This document shows, in pieces, positions 24,640-35,028 of a stretch of DNA of 64,000 nucleotides (its first letter is position 1; the number at the start of each line of letters is the position of its first letter). Location: the NCBI GenBank assembly GCA_031763025.1, contig JASSKH010000021.1:186001-250000 (forward strand), in the 5' to 3' direction. The notes under the pieces were generated by a model that ran no database searches, had not been told where the DNA came from, and saw only the letters and a program-made list of their open reading frames with translations. The stretch is from Macrocystis pyrifera. Taxonomy: Eukaryota; Sar; Phaeophyceae; Laminariales; Laminariaceae. The translations under genes and the position numbers were made by a program.

Positions 24640-25480
24640 GGGGAGGTGGTCTCATGGCGGCAAAGGAGATGGTCGCAGTCAAGGGTCCCACCGACCACGA
24701 CTGGAGAGCACTCGAGTGTGTTAGGGAGAACGGGTTGGACCAAGGAGATCGACTGGTGAGAGCGGAACCAGAGGGGGAAGATTGCAAAAGACTCTTGAAC
24801 GACTTGAGCCCGAGCGTCGTGATGGGAGATGCATCCAGGAAGTCAGGCCAGTGGGGACCCGGTGGAGCAGCAACCTTGGCAACGAATATCGTGAAGGCCT
24901 TCATTGATTCGACGGCCAGAGTTCTCTTGCTGGAATGCTACCCGAATCTACTTCGATCGACGGAGTGGGGGCAAGTAATGCTGCCTGCGTTGAAGGAAGC
25001 GGCGTGTACGGTGGAGACAGTCGAAATGGCGGCGGACATCATGGGGATTTCGTCGGGGAAGAGGAAGGCGTTCGCTGTCGGCGTGAGGAGCGGGAGGCCC
25101 GAAAGGGAAGGTGAGAGGCTAAGGGAGTGGAGGAGGGATATAGAAAGGCGCGACCCAGGGTGCACATCTCTAGGGAGATTCTCCGGGAGGAGGGGAACCT
25201 ACTTCCTCAAGCGAGGCGTGGAAGAGAGGGGGGTCTTTTCTTCTGACGATCACATCGTTTCCATCACTCCAACGCACATCATGGGCGAGAAACCCCCCGA
25301 AGGAACGTACATACCGCACCCCTTGGACGCAAGCGATATCGACCTAGTAGACGAGCTGACGTTGGTGGAATACAAAAAACTCGGCACCGGACAAGCGGGC
25401 TACCGAGTGCCCCCAACCGTCAGCAGGGGGGGCAGCGGCTGCGATATTGGCGGACTTTTTATTGCCACCTATGGCGAGAG
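24640..25480 (+). pseudogene. C5 cytosine methyltransferase-like domain in LTR-A pol
   Basis: Between RNase H and integrase is a long stretch not expected in gypsy pol. It contains in order a segment like MTase motif IV surroundings (VVMGDASRKSGQWGPGGA), a motif-VI-like LLLECYPNLLRSTEW, a motif-VIII-like MGISSGKRKAFAVGVR, a putative target-recognition part with DDHIVSITPTHIMGEKPP, and a closing segment LTLVEYKKL...YRVPPTVSRG like motifs IX-X. Order and spacing fit C5 cytosine methyltransferases, which transfer a methyl group from S-adenosylmethionine to cytosine. Retroelements carrying such genes have been reported in dinoflagellates and a charophyte. I cannot run a profile search; an unrelated domain remains possible. 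No activity is claimed for this fossil. Confidence 0.6.
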
Positions 25481-26039
25481 AGGCCTTGTCGGGGTTGTGG
25501 GCAAAGGGGCTGTTGATGGACAAAGCCGGGGGGGGGGCAGCTCCACGGAACTAAATCGCTGGAAGGCTTGCAAGCGCTCTTCGAGGAGGACATAGCCGAG
25601 GTAACGCCGGCGGTCACGAGGTCCAGAGCGGGCGTAGCGAGAGGAAGGTCAACAGAGCAGCACGCGCAAGCGCCAATGCCGCTTGCTACACAGTCGACCC
25701 CATCAGCACTGCCGTCGTCGTCAAAGGTACAACCCACGGAAAACTTGCCGCCACAGTCCAGAGCAAAGCCCCAGCCAAGGCGGCGAGCACCGAGAGCGGA
25801 ATACTCGGAATACCCGGGACCCCTTCCTTCCATGGTCGACCAGGTAGCGAAAGTGCTGCGTGATAAGCCACGACTGGTGCAACGGCAACGAGAGGACGCG
25901 CGACTTGGCCCCAGTTGGGCCAGGTTGCGAGGAAGAGGTGACAGGCAGTCACCGGAAGGGACGACGAACTACGTTCTCGACGATATCGACTTATTGTGGA
26001 GGCGCCTCGGGGGGAGGCACCGAAGTTGGCCATTCCGCG

Positions 26040-27000
26040 AACATTAGCGCCAGGGGTGCTGGCACTCGTGCACAGTACCTACGGCCACCCGTGAGTTGCG
26101 CGGACTCTCGTGCTGATTAAGGGCAAGTACGGATGGCCGACAGTAGCCCAGGACGTCAGGGAGTACGTACTATCGTGCGGTTGCAAGAGGAGAAAAAGAG
26201 CCCGGAGTCAACGCGTGGCCATGATGCCTGCTCGGTTACTGTGGGCTTGGGAAGTGCTTGAGATGGACCTCCAGGACATGAAACAGGTATCCAGCGCAGG
26301 GAATAGGTACCTGCTGGTAGTGGTGGATCGGGCCAGCCGGTTCCTGTTTGCGTACCCGCTGGAATCTAAGGACTCTGTGGGAGTAGCGAGGAAACTCCTG
26401 GAGCTGTTACTCACGTTTGGCGTGCCGCTGTCGATTAGGAGCGATGCCGGGGGGGAGTTCACCGCTAAGGTAGTCGCCCACCTGTGCCAGTGGCTCAGGG
26501 TGGAGCTGGATCATGGTCCTGCTGACCACCCTCGTAGTCAAGGAGCCGTGGAAAGGATGGGGGGGTAGCTTCAGGAGGTCTTGGCGGAGCTTTGCGAATC
26601 TTGGCCGGCAATGTGGGACGAGTATGTAAGCGCGGCTTGCTGGGTTGACTACGCCGGACCCGCGTCTCCCGTCAGGTGGGACGCCCTTCAAGATTATGTT
26701 TGGTTGTGATGCGCGCACAAACTTGGATGCTCTTACTCCTGCACTGGACGGTGAAAATGTCCGCACTGGGCTCGACAATTTCGTGGCGGAGAGACACCAG
26801 ACGTTCATGGAACTGCGGGCAATGTTGAAGAAGCGTCAGGAGGACAAAAACACGCGACGCGTACGCCACAATGCGGCCATTAGGCGGCACTCTCCAGGCG
26901 AAGGGGCGCGAGTGGGAGACCTGATGCTGGTATAGGAGGCAGACAGCAAGATGGCGCGGGAGGGCACCCACGCCAAACTGAACACTGGACGGGGCCGTGG
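26040..27000 (+). pseudogene. LTR-A integrase
   Basis: An N-terminal zinc-binding segment (around KYGWPTVAQDVREYVLSC) is followed by the DDE core: LEMDLQDMKQVSSAGNRYLL, RSDAGGEFTAK and HPRSQGAVERMG supply the expected acidic residues in order. Downstream, GCDARTNLDALTP and a basic helical stretch match the integrase C-terminal region. Retroviral-type integrases insert the DNA copy and produce the short target duplication seen as CAAG. Fossil region with some breaks. Confidence 0.85.
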
Positions 27001-27660
27001 CGGGTGACAGCCATTGCACAGCCGGGTATCAGCCACCAGGCGACAATGAGCGGCCGACGGACCCGGAGGAGAAAGGTTTCGGCTGCCAACATTAAGAAAT
27101 TTCACGTGCGGCCGGAGCATCTGCGCCATGCCTTCGAGGACGAATTCGCGCATCGGGCATGGGGCGCGGACTTGGGGTTGGCAGACACCTCGACGGTGGC
27201 GTTGCCGCTGTATACCCTGACGGACCGGCGAGCCATGGAGAGCACGGGGATCAGGTGGGAATGGCAGTACCGAGGCCGATACCAAAGTGGGGTGGAGTCA
27301 GAGTGGCTACCTGAACAAAAAGTAAGGAACAGCTTCACCCCTCTGCAACTCGACGTCTTCCATGCCCTCTGGGAAGTGTACAAGGGAAAGGACTGCCGCT
27401 CCCGGCAGCCGGAACCACTACCGAAGGAAGAGCGTGACCAGGGGCTGTGAACGAGAGCGCTCCAGGACTTTCCGACGGGGACGCAGGTCAGGCGGTCGTT
27501 TGCTGGAGCTGATGGGGTGAGTCGAGCGGCGATAGGAAAGGTGTAAGACTTCAGGGGGTCGTATTTCCGAGTGAGATACCCTGACGGAGATTGGGAGGAG
27601 CTTAACCGCAGCGAAGTGACTCGCGGGGTCGAGGAACACCGGAGCGCCGCGGGCCAGAGG
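27001..27660 (+). pseudogene. LTR-A C-terminal targeting-type domains
   Basis: After integrase comes a GPW-type module, then a segment rich in aromatic residues (IRWEWQYRGRYQSGVESEWL) that resembles a chromodomain-like fold. A final segment (YFRVRYPDGDWEELNRSEV) is of a kind I associate with stramenopile gypsy elements. In related chromoviruses, C-terminal chromodomains direct integration to particular chromatin. Here this is inferred from position and composition only. Confidence 0.5.
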
Positions 27661-27788
27661 TGACCCCCGTCAGCAACAGGCGGGGAACGGAAGCGGTGAG
27701 CCGATTAGCATGGGGGGAAGAAGAAACATTCGGTTGTTGGGGGGGGGCGTTTTGCTCCAGCGCATGCTGCGTCGGGCAGGGGGGGGGG

Positions 27789-28298
27789 TGTTGCAGCACC
27801 GACAGTGCTTCGAGGAGGATAATACGGCGCGAGACAGCTGTTCTGATCAGTGTCACGCGTCGGGTTTATTCGATAGGCAGAGGTTAGCGTCCTCTGGGCG
27901 GATCTTATAGGGGCAGGGAGGATCCCCGGTGTGGGAACGCCTTCGGTCTCGGGTACAGAGCCAGTAACGAGGTTCCGGGACCACCCGGTGTTTACAAAAC
28001 ACCACCAAGTGAAGAAAGAAAGTCAAAGCCAAGTGATCTGTGATACCTGTCCTATCGACCCCCAGCCCTTTGGACCCTGCCTTGCCCGTCGTGCCCGTCA
28101 TCGTGTCTATGGTGCTTCATTGAGTGTTCACGCGGGCTGCTTGCATCTACCGCATTGCATCGATCTACGTTCTGCGTGACCCGATCATTACTGCTTGAAG
28201 GCACTTCCTCGAACTCTCAAACAATAGGTGAGCCGGCCTCAGAGATCAAACGAACGCAGGTCCTTCTTAGGGTCTGAGAGCCGTACCCTGCTGTAACA
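27789..28298 (+). repeat. 3' LTR of LTR-A
   Basis: Matches 17555-18075 with about 20 substitutions and one 11-base length difference. It is preceded by a G-rich tract at 27774-27788 and followed by the CAAG duplication. Confidence 0.93.
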
Positions 28299-28480
28299 CA
28301 AGTATATATCGGTACGTGCGAGTATGTATCCCCATTCCTGGGTGCGGCATGTCTGCGAGGAGAAAAAGAAACCTGGTATGTGCTCGTACAGCATATACGC
28401 CCTCCGTTCAGGTGTCATCATTATTCCACATTAATGCCAAATACTCTGTGTGCGGATATCTATCTCCATTCCTGGGCATG
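28299..28480 (-). repeat. Satellite-flank module, split copy
   Basis: Continuation of the inverted copy interrupted by LTR-A. Its reverse complement matches 2018-2195, including GCCAAATACTCTGTGTGCGG and CCTCCGTTCAG. Similarity stops near 28480. Confidence 0.8.
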
Positions 28481-29076
28481 GATATATCATGACATCTGGT
28501 ACAGACTTTGTGCTCTTCGCCCCGTTGCAGCGGTGGTACGTCTCGACCAAATATCTCTACAGATGTACGAGTCATGTCTATGCTGTTGCGAATATCATCA
28601 GTTGTTCCCTCCTGTGAACGGCTGATTCGCGAATTCGCGGATTTAGGAAGGCCACCCAAAGTTTAGACGAGTGTCTACCCGAATTACCCTTCATGCGTGT
28701 GCGAGCAACTGCTTACCCAACCACCGGAGCGAACCGGCCAAGAAACAAACCCTCGTGGGAAAAATCATGGCTGGCGGCCCAAGCGATATAGGTAACGATG
28801 CTTGCAGGCGCATGAGGCACTCTTGTGAGTCATTGTGCATCATAGTCGACAGCCCCACGCCCATTTAATTGTTGCGCTCGAGTTCAAGGTCTCAGAACCC
28901 CGAACACTCCCGGGCCCTCGCTTCTTTCGCACGCCTCTCGCACACGTACCGGGAAGGCGTGCGTCGCCCCTGCTCATCCTCCTCCCTTTCCATGATGCTG
29001 CAGCTCGCCAACCGCCGCTGTTGGTGCTGCCTGCTGCTGACGTGAAGAGGAACCGTAACAGAGAAACCACCACAGA
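28481..29076. other. No gene recognised
   Basis: Short frames only. Nothing recognised apart from the start of repeat R2 at the right edge. Confidence 0.35.
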
Positions 29077-29326
29077 AACCACAACAGTAGTCCTAGCCTC
29101 TAGGCCTATCAATCGGCAGCGAGCAGTGCCGTGCTCTACTCGTGCACCTATCACGAGAAGCTAGGAGGGAGCACGGGGAGAGTATGGTCGTTCTTCTCTT
29201 CTCTCTGCCTCTGAACAAATTGAGCCACTTAGTTTCCGTCGGTAGAGCCCATGACTATAAATAATTAATTCCGTCGGTTGTGAACAAAACAGGTATCTCA
29301 CGTGAACTTAGAGATACTAAGCATTA
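29077..29326 (+). repeat. Dispersed repeat R2, copy 2
   Basis: Inverted partner of 14272-14520. It includes GACTATAAATAATTAATTCC near 29252, a TATA-like box in this orientation. No flanking duplication was found. Confidence 0.65.
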
Positions 29327-29417
29327 TACGTGTAGCACGTGTACCCAGAGTAAACAAGCCGACGTTCGTATGTCGTGTCAATACCGAGCAAGCGTGCGTG
29401 AAAAAAAGAGGAAATCT

Positions 29418-29533
29418 ATTTTGAATGTATTTGGGACTGATTTTGAATGTATTTGGGGCTGCTTTTGAATTAATGTAGTTGGGACTGATTTCGAATGTAT
29501 TTGGGACTGATTTTGAATGTAGTTGGGACTGGT
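29418..29533 (+). repeat. ~22-bp minisatellite
   Basis: About five imperfect copies of a unit like TTTTGAATGTATTTGGGACTG. No coding meaning is apparent. Confidence 0.8.
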
Positions 29534-29719
29534 TATAAACCCGCTGGTAAAATCCAGAATGGTTTTTTTCTTCTCCAAGGTATGTGGGCGTGACTGTGGG
29601 GGCATACTGATGTGGGCGCCATAAATATAAACCCGCTGGTAAAATTCAGAATGGATTTTTCTTTTCACCAAGGTATGTGGACGTGACTGTGGGGGCATAC
29701 TGTGGGCGCCATAAATATA
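29534..29719 (+). repeat. 93-bp tandem pair
   Basis: Two adjacent copies (29534-29626, 29627-29719) starting ATAAACCCGCTGGTAAAAT and ending GTGGGCGCCATAAATAT. A third copy is at 55192-55280, again beside sequence of element A, so this unit seems linked to that element's surroundings. Confidence 0.8.
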
Positions 29720-29723
29720 GGCC

Positions 29724-30166
29724 TGTAGTATTCTGGCTCTCTACCGTGGATCATTTAATGTAAGTATTGGATTAGATGAGGCCTCCTGCGCCGGGCAGGA
29801 GGTCCCGTCCGGTATTTCCCCCCGCGCTGAGTAAAGCGGCGAATCACAAACTCTGCGCGGGGTTAGTACCTGTACATGATCTGGGTATACAAGCCCATAC
29901 AAGCCCAAGAATATTAACCCTACTGCCGGGTGGGTGGGATGGTCTCAAAACATGGCGCGACCAACTCTACTCCCGAGGTTTCGGGAGGAAAGGAAAAAGT
30001 GACCTCGCTTCGATACAAATTCCGAGACATTTCGATATAATCAATGGTTCCATTATTTGTGCCAAATCTGAGTCCACGGATTGGATCTCCATTTTACTGT
30101 AGTATTCTGGCTCTCTACCGTCGATCATTTAATGTAAGTATTGGATTGGATGAGGCCTCCTGCGCC
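29724..30166 (+). mobile_element. Short element A with 69-bp direct repeats
   Basis: A 305-bp body (29793-30097) lies between two direct repeats of 69 bp (29724-29792 and 30098-30166; two mismatches). Both start TGTAGTATTCTGG and end ATGAGGCCTCCTGCGCC. The body begins with the hairpin arm partner GGGCAGGAGG and ends TCTCCATTTTAC. Its last 115 bp recur at 55077-55191 with the same right end, so the body is dispersed. No protein was recognised. Long direct repeats could be unusually long target duplications or short terminal repeats. Element B (38166-38615) has the same design. Confidence 0.55.
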
Positions 30167-30450
30167 GAAGAATACAAGGCGATATCTCGAGTCAGCGAAA
30201 TAGGCTCAGCCAGAGAGCTGGCCACCTAAGCGTGCAACCGCATGTCACTTAGCAGATCTATGAGTGTGTGTTCCAGCATCGGCGCGATCTGATTGACCTG
30301 AACCCCGACCTGCTTCTGTTCCTCAGATACGAAGGTAAGGTACGAATCTACCAACGGGCTCGAGCACGGATTTCCTAGCCGGCGGACGGGGTCCCATTCC
30401 TCTCCCTGCCCGCTTTCTTTCATCGCCATTTTTAGCTTCGACATAAAACC

Positions 30451-30716
30451 TGTTGATTGTACTCAGATACACGACATATAAGATCCATGGTAGATTGGGG
30501 AGTTCCAAGCTGGAAAGGGATTCCGGCAGTAGGGTATTGGGATATCGGGGTAATGTGTGCCCACCAATGCCACTCGTCAGGTGGAACCCTCTACTGCATG
30601 TGAGGCGAGTCAACTCTACAGCGAGGATGTAATATAAGAGGAGTTCCGTGTCATGTCTGGAGTCAGCCACGCGTTCCCGTGCCAGCTGCGCCTATACCTT
30701 TAGGGATCAATCAACA
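30451..30716. repeat. LTR-B left LTR
   Basis: 266 bp, one difference from the right LTR. It contains GATGTAATATAAGAGG, a weak TATA-like candidate. Confidence 0.92.
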
Positions 30717-31660
30717 CACTAGTGAATACCGGTGATCTTCTATTGGCAAGCGTAGCCCAGGCCAACCCAAAGAGGCGGGAACCTGCTTCCAGCATGTCTT
30801 TTCTTTTTAGATGATGTGCTTCGTGAGGGAGCCAGCGTGTGTGTGTATATTTGAAGATGAGATCGAGGTCCTGGAGGAGAGGACGTGTGTGTGAGAAGAA
30901 GAGTGAGGAGATGCCGCACCAGGAGAGCAGCAGCGATCCCAACGGGGCCAAGTTTGAGCCGGACCTGGTACAATCGCTTGGCACTGGTGGCGAAGGCGCT
31001 CGAGAGTAGTAGTTGCAGGGACAGCAGCAGCTCCAGCGGCACCGTCAGCAACGTCGGCAGTCAGAGGATTGCTGCACTTTTGTTGCGACGATGAAGCGCA
31101 TGCAGTAAGCACCGTTACCGCCGCCGTCGTGTCGACCGCCGCGTAACTGTCGCTGCTGCAACACCCCGGGATTGCCAGGCATCTGCCTGAACCTGTGGGT
31201 TCGCTGCGCGCTGGCGACATAAATGTAGAACGTATATTATTATGTGAAAGAGGGAGTTTGGCCGGCAGGAGCCGAGAGGGAAGGCGGAGACCGCCGGAGC
31301 GACGCTGAAAGCGTTCTGGCAGAATTCGCCTGGAATGCTGAAGCACCACGCCCGCAGGTGGTTGATGAGGGGGACGTTGCCCCCGAGGAAGGAGTCGAGA
31401 GAGAGTGAAGATGGGCGCAGGGGGAGGAGTCTGCATCATCATCTGTCCGGGATGCGGTGCCCCAAGAGAGAGGAGGAAAGAGAAGGGACCGAGGCGCCAC
31501 CGGCAAGGACTTACGTCCGCACCAGGCACGTTTGGCTTTGTTGATTGACTGCTGTGGTGATTTTCGTGATTGTGTATCGATTTGAGAGCAGGAGAGAATC
31601 TGCGAACATTAGAGATTCAGATTTATTTGGGAATACTGGAAATGAAATGAGATGAACAGA

Positions 31661-31685
31661 CGTATACGTATACGTATACGTATAG
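31661..31685. repeat. Palindromic hexamer microsatellite
   Basis: About four copies of ACGTAT inside LTR-B. The unit is close to self-complementary. Confidence 0.85.
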
Positions 31686-32904
31686 CTTCCCTCACTGAGG
31701 TTTTTCTGTAGACGCACTGCTGTAGGACTATGACGTCTGTCTGTTTTATGGTTGACTGGTCGAGGGCTCTGGTTGAGCGTCGACACGAGTACAGCAGGAA
31801 GAGGTGTATGTGATGAACCCTTGTGCCCAACTACAGCAACACGTCTGTTTGCGGCCTTTCACATATTTACATCTTTGTATGCGGGTATCTCGTTTTTGAG
31901 TTGTTGGGTTGGTGTGTAGCACGACCCGCGTCACTTGTTACGTGCTAAAGGCTAGATATTTGCGGACGGAGTAATATACTATACGAGTATAGCAGCAGCA
32001 GAAGTAGTATGGTACTGCTGTGAGCAGAGACGAAAACGGTTTACTTGGCACTGCTGTATATGTTCATCAAGTATGTACTGCAGCATATGTAGTGGTCGAG
32101 GAATACATGGGTTTGATGTGGAACCAGATATTCTCGTTGACAAGTAGCTGTTTATTTGCAGTAGCATTTGAGAAGAGGAAATTGCAAGCAGTGCATGCGT
32201 GAAAAGAGCGAAACACCCAATGCAGACCTAATCGCTCGAATGCACGTCCCATCCCTTCTGTATGCCGGGTCAATGCTGCGGAGGCGACGTTTGATTTCAC
32301 CCAGGAGGAATAGCTGGATCACCCGAGCTGTGGTGACGCCATGAGACCGAACGGAGAGGCGGCCGCGGCGGAGGCAACAGCAGTAGTGTTCGGGGCATCG
32401 GGGTGATTCTCACTGAAATGTGGTTGCCTTTGAATCTGGATGAATATTTTCATCGCTTGTATTTTGGAATTGTTTTTCTGGTCGATTTGGAGTCCGCGAG
32501 AGTTACTGGAGTTTTCGAGTAGTTTCAATATCAAATAAATTCAAGTGAAGGAATGTATGCTATCTCGCATTACCGTCGCGATCTGTGTATCTATGGCGGG
32601 AGTAGGGGACCCTTGTCCGGGGGAACGGGGTTCCTTGCGATCTCTGGCATTTATTTTCTTGGCTTTATTTTTATTTTTGATGAGTAGGACTACTGTGACA
32701 TTTTATATGATTTGCATTAATTCCTTATGAAATAGAGGGAGATTTTTTGGATAAGGTTGAAGAGAGACTATGAAGCGTCTGGGGGCGTGTGCGGTCCATA
32801 TGAGATGTTTTCTGATTTGGAAGGTTTGGGTAATATTTCGGAAATTGAGAGTTTGATTTTTTTCGGTTCTTGAAAAATTGTGCTTTTGTTCAAAGTCAGT
32901 ACTG

Positions 32905-32975
32905 ACTGAGTGGTCTAGCAGGTAGTGCTATATAATTCCCTAGGGTGGGTCGGGAGTTGAAGTCTCGCCGAATTC
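32905..32975 (+). other. tRNA-like stretch inside LTR-B
   Basis: TGGTCTAGCAGGTAGTG resembles a pol III A box and GGGAGTTGAAGTCTCGC resembles a B box about 41 bases downstream. The stretch cannot be folded by eye into a complete cloverleaf, so it is probably a SINE head or tRNA pseudogene captured by LTR-B rather than a working tRNA gene. Confidence 0.35.
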
Positions 32976-33456
32976 GTAAGTTGATCTTTTCGAGCGTGCG
33001 CGCTGGAGACAATACGAATGATTATGATAGTGTGCCCGTAGACACCAGTAGCGTTTGGCGAGGGGAGGGCCCCGGAGATCACTGTACGAAGTTGACGAGA
33101 TTCCACTGAATATCTTCTGACCAATTCCGCGGAAAATGCCGTTTTACCTGACTGAATCCGAGAAGAATGCCGTTTTACCTGGCATTGGATTCCGAGAGTT
33201 TTATTTTTTTTTGCAACAGAGAGGCTGGGGATTTGAGCATTTGAATACTGATTTGAAGATTTGAGTGTTGATTCAAGAATTTGATTTTTGAGTTACACAC
33301 TGGATTTTTGACTTTCAGAGTTTGATTCGAGTTGATATTTTTTATTGAGATATATCATGCTGTCGTACATTTTCATGTACAGAGCTGAGGGGAATATTGC
33401 TCACGCACAGGAGCAGGGGGGATATGAGTATGGTCGTGTATATTGAGTAGGGGGGA

Positions 33457-33722
33457 TGTTGATTGTACTCAGATACACGACATATAAGATCCATGGTAGA
33501 TTGGGAAGTTCCAAGCTGGAAAGGGATTCCGGCAGTAGGGTATTGGGATATCGGGGTAATGTGTGCCCACCAATGCCACTCGTCAGGTGGAACCCTCTAC
33601 TGCATGTGAGGCGAGTCAACTCTACAGCGAGGATGTAATATAAGAGGAGTTCCGTGTCATGTCTGGAGTCAGCCACGCGTTCCCGTGCCAGCTGCGCCTA
33701 TACCTTTAGGGATCAATCAACA
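33457..33722. repeat. LTR-B right LTR
   Basis: Second 266-bp LTR, followed by AAACC, which matches the five bases before the left LTR. Confidence 0.92.
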
Positions 33723-35028
33723 AAACCTTTTCAAATAGACTCGGCCGCGTACCGTTTAGCACACGAAGACCCCGTCAAACACGTATCGTCACCCGCATGG
33801 CCCGCACCGGGGCAAGACGCTTCATGCACCATCTTGGTGCCTTTCGTTTGCGTGTCAAGGAAGCAGAGAAAATTAAAAACATCGTCTGGGGTAGCTGTTG
33901 GCCAACCCCGGGACCTCACCGAAACCACGAGCACAAACGCGTCAAACTCATCGGCCACCCTGCTTTTTCGGACTTGCCCGGGGCGCCCCTCCATCGCCGC
34001 CAGTACTTGGCGTCGACGTGCTTGCATCTTATCAACATCCACAACCACAGGCACCCGCTCCGGATACCGCGGGGTCGGCAATGGTCGAGCCGGCTGAGCG
34101 CCGCACTTCGAGCAGAAAATAAACTGTGCAACGTTTTCTTCCTGACACGTAGAGCAAAGCGCAAACCGACCCAAATCCCTAGCCGTTGCCGCCCGACCAA
34201 GAGGTGGCCCACCCTGAAGGTGGCTCCCGCCAGTGCGGTTCTGTTTGATAGAGGACACCAAAGAAAGGGGGAACGTAAGCCTCGGTGAGCGCTCGAAGAC
34301 GCCCGAAACAGCGAAATATATGCACGCTACTATATGCTGCTCGTCCCTGCGCGATAGTAGCTGAAACTTGGGCACCCGTCACCCTTTGGTACGGAAGTCT
34401 AAATCGTATGCTATCATCTTCCAGCGAGGGTACCGCCAATTCTTGAGTCCACCATCTGGGCTGGGCCACTGAAAGCACCCTTCCGCAGCCACCGCGGCCA
34501 CTTCAATCGACCTCACTGCGGCTAGCTGCACCGAAGAGAACCAATAAGCCTTAACATCCGGCAAAAGGACCACTGCGCAGGCCTCGCATTCCGCCAAGTG
34601 TTGCACAATGTCGCCTGCCATGATCGGGGGTGGGAAAACCCGAAGGCCGGAACACTGGTACGCGGAACGAAGGAAACGTCGTGCGCGAACACGTCCATCC
34701 CCGCATTCCATATCGGAACATCCCACGGCATACGCCGCAGGAGACCCTGCAAGGGGTCACGAGTGACGTTCGCCACGGACGGGCACACTCCCGAGGCGGG
34801 CAGGGCTCCCGTGCGCGCCCACTCGCGTTCGTCGGTATCCAAGGGGGGCGTGGGGAGAAGGACGGGCCGCACGTGTTCGTGGCGTCGATCGAGACGACGG
34901 AGCCAACCGTCGGCGACCACCTACAGCGCGCCGTGGGGAAAAGGAGGTGAGGATACCCATGTATGTACGGAGTATCACATCACAAAAGAAAACCGCGCGA
35001 AACGCGCGTGTATCCTTAATGGAAGTAT

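Larger units (their letters stand above)
17555..28298 (+). mobile_element. Ty3/gypsy LTR retrotransposon (LTR-A)
   Basis: A 10.7-kb element starting TGTTGC and ending GTAACA, flanked by the 4-bp duplication CAAG (17551-17554, 28299-28302). The uninterrupted site survives at 2192-2195. The LTRs are 521 and 510 bp with about 20 differences, mainly transitions, plus one 11-base length difference (about 96% identical): a fairly recent insertion. Order: gag, protease, reverse transcriptase, RNase H, methyltransferase-like stretch, integrase, C-terminal binding-type domain. That order, with integrase last, is Ty3/gypsy. A G-rich polypurine tract lies at 27774-27788. The coding part is broken, with roughly ten or more breaks, so this copy is a fossil. 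Confidence 0.93.
30451..33722. mobile_element. Young non-coding LTR element (LTR-B)
   Basis: LTRs of 266 bp (30451-30716 and 33457-33722) differ at a single base. They start TGTTGATTG and end CAATCAACA, a perfect 9-bp inverted terminal match. The element is flanked by the 5-bp duplication AAACC, and a polypurine tract GAGTAGGGGGGA precedes the right LTR. The 2.74-kb interior has no recognisable gag or pol on either strand, so it looks like a non-autonomous, LARD-type element that would depend on enzymes from elsewhere. Near-identical LTRs mean a very recent insertion. It lies within the minus-strand YR gene region. Confidence 0.9.
30167..34920 (-). pseudogene. Broken YR-element gene region, split by LTR-B
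   Basis: Reading leftwards, 34920-34379 carries a segment (MPWDVPIWNAGMDVFAHDV, then ACAVVLLPDVKAYWFSSVQL and WRYPRWKMIAYDLDF) that may match the methyltransferase-like region reported in DIRS elements. Next, 34375-33723 carries a zinc ribbon (CSTCQEENVAQFIFCSKCG) and an N-terminal recombinase-type region (PDDVFNFLCFLDTQTKG), continuing past LTR-B at 30450-30167 (LGNPCSSPLVDSYLTFVSEE, SLTRDIALYSS). This arrangement is like the non-catalytic half of YR proteins in algal and protist mobile elements. The catalytic half is absent, replaced by element A. It is a fossil, broken in a few places besides the LTR-B insertion. Confidence 0.5.

Noticed and set aside
30807-31529. 240-codon minus-strand frame inside LTR-B
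   Set aside because: Ser/Pro/Leu low-complexity with no gag, pol or other domain; most likely chance in GC-rich DNA.
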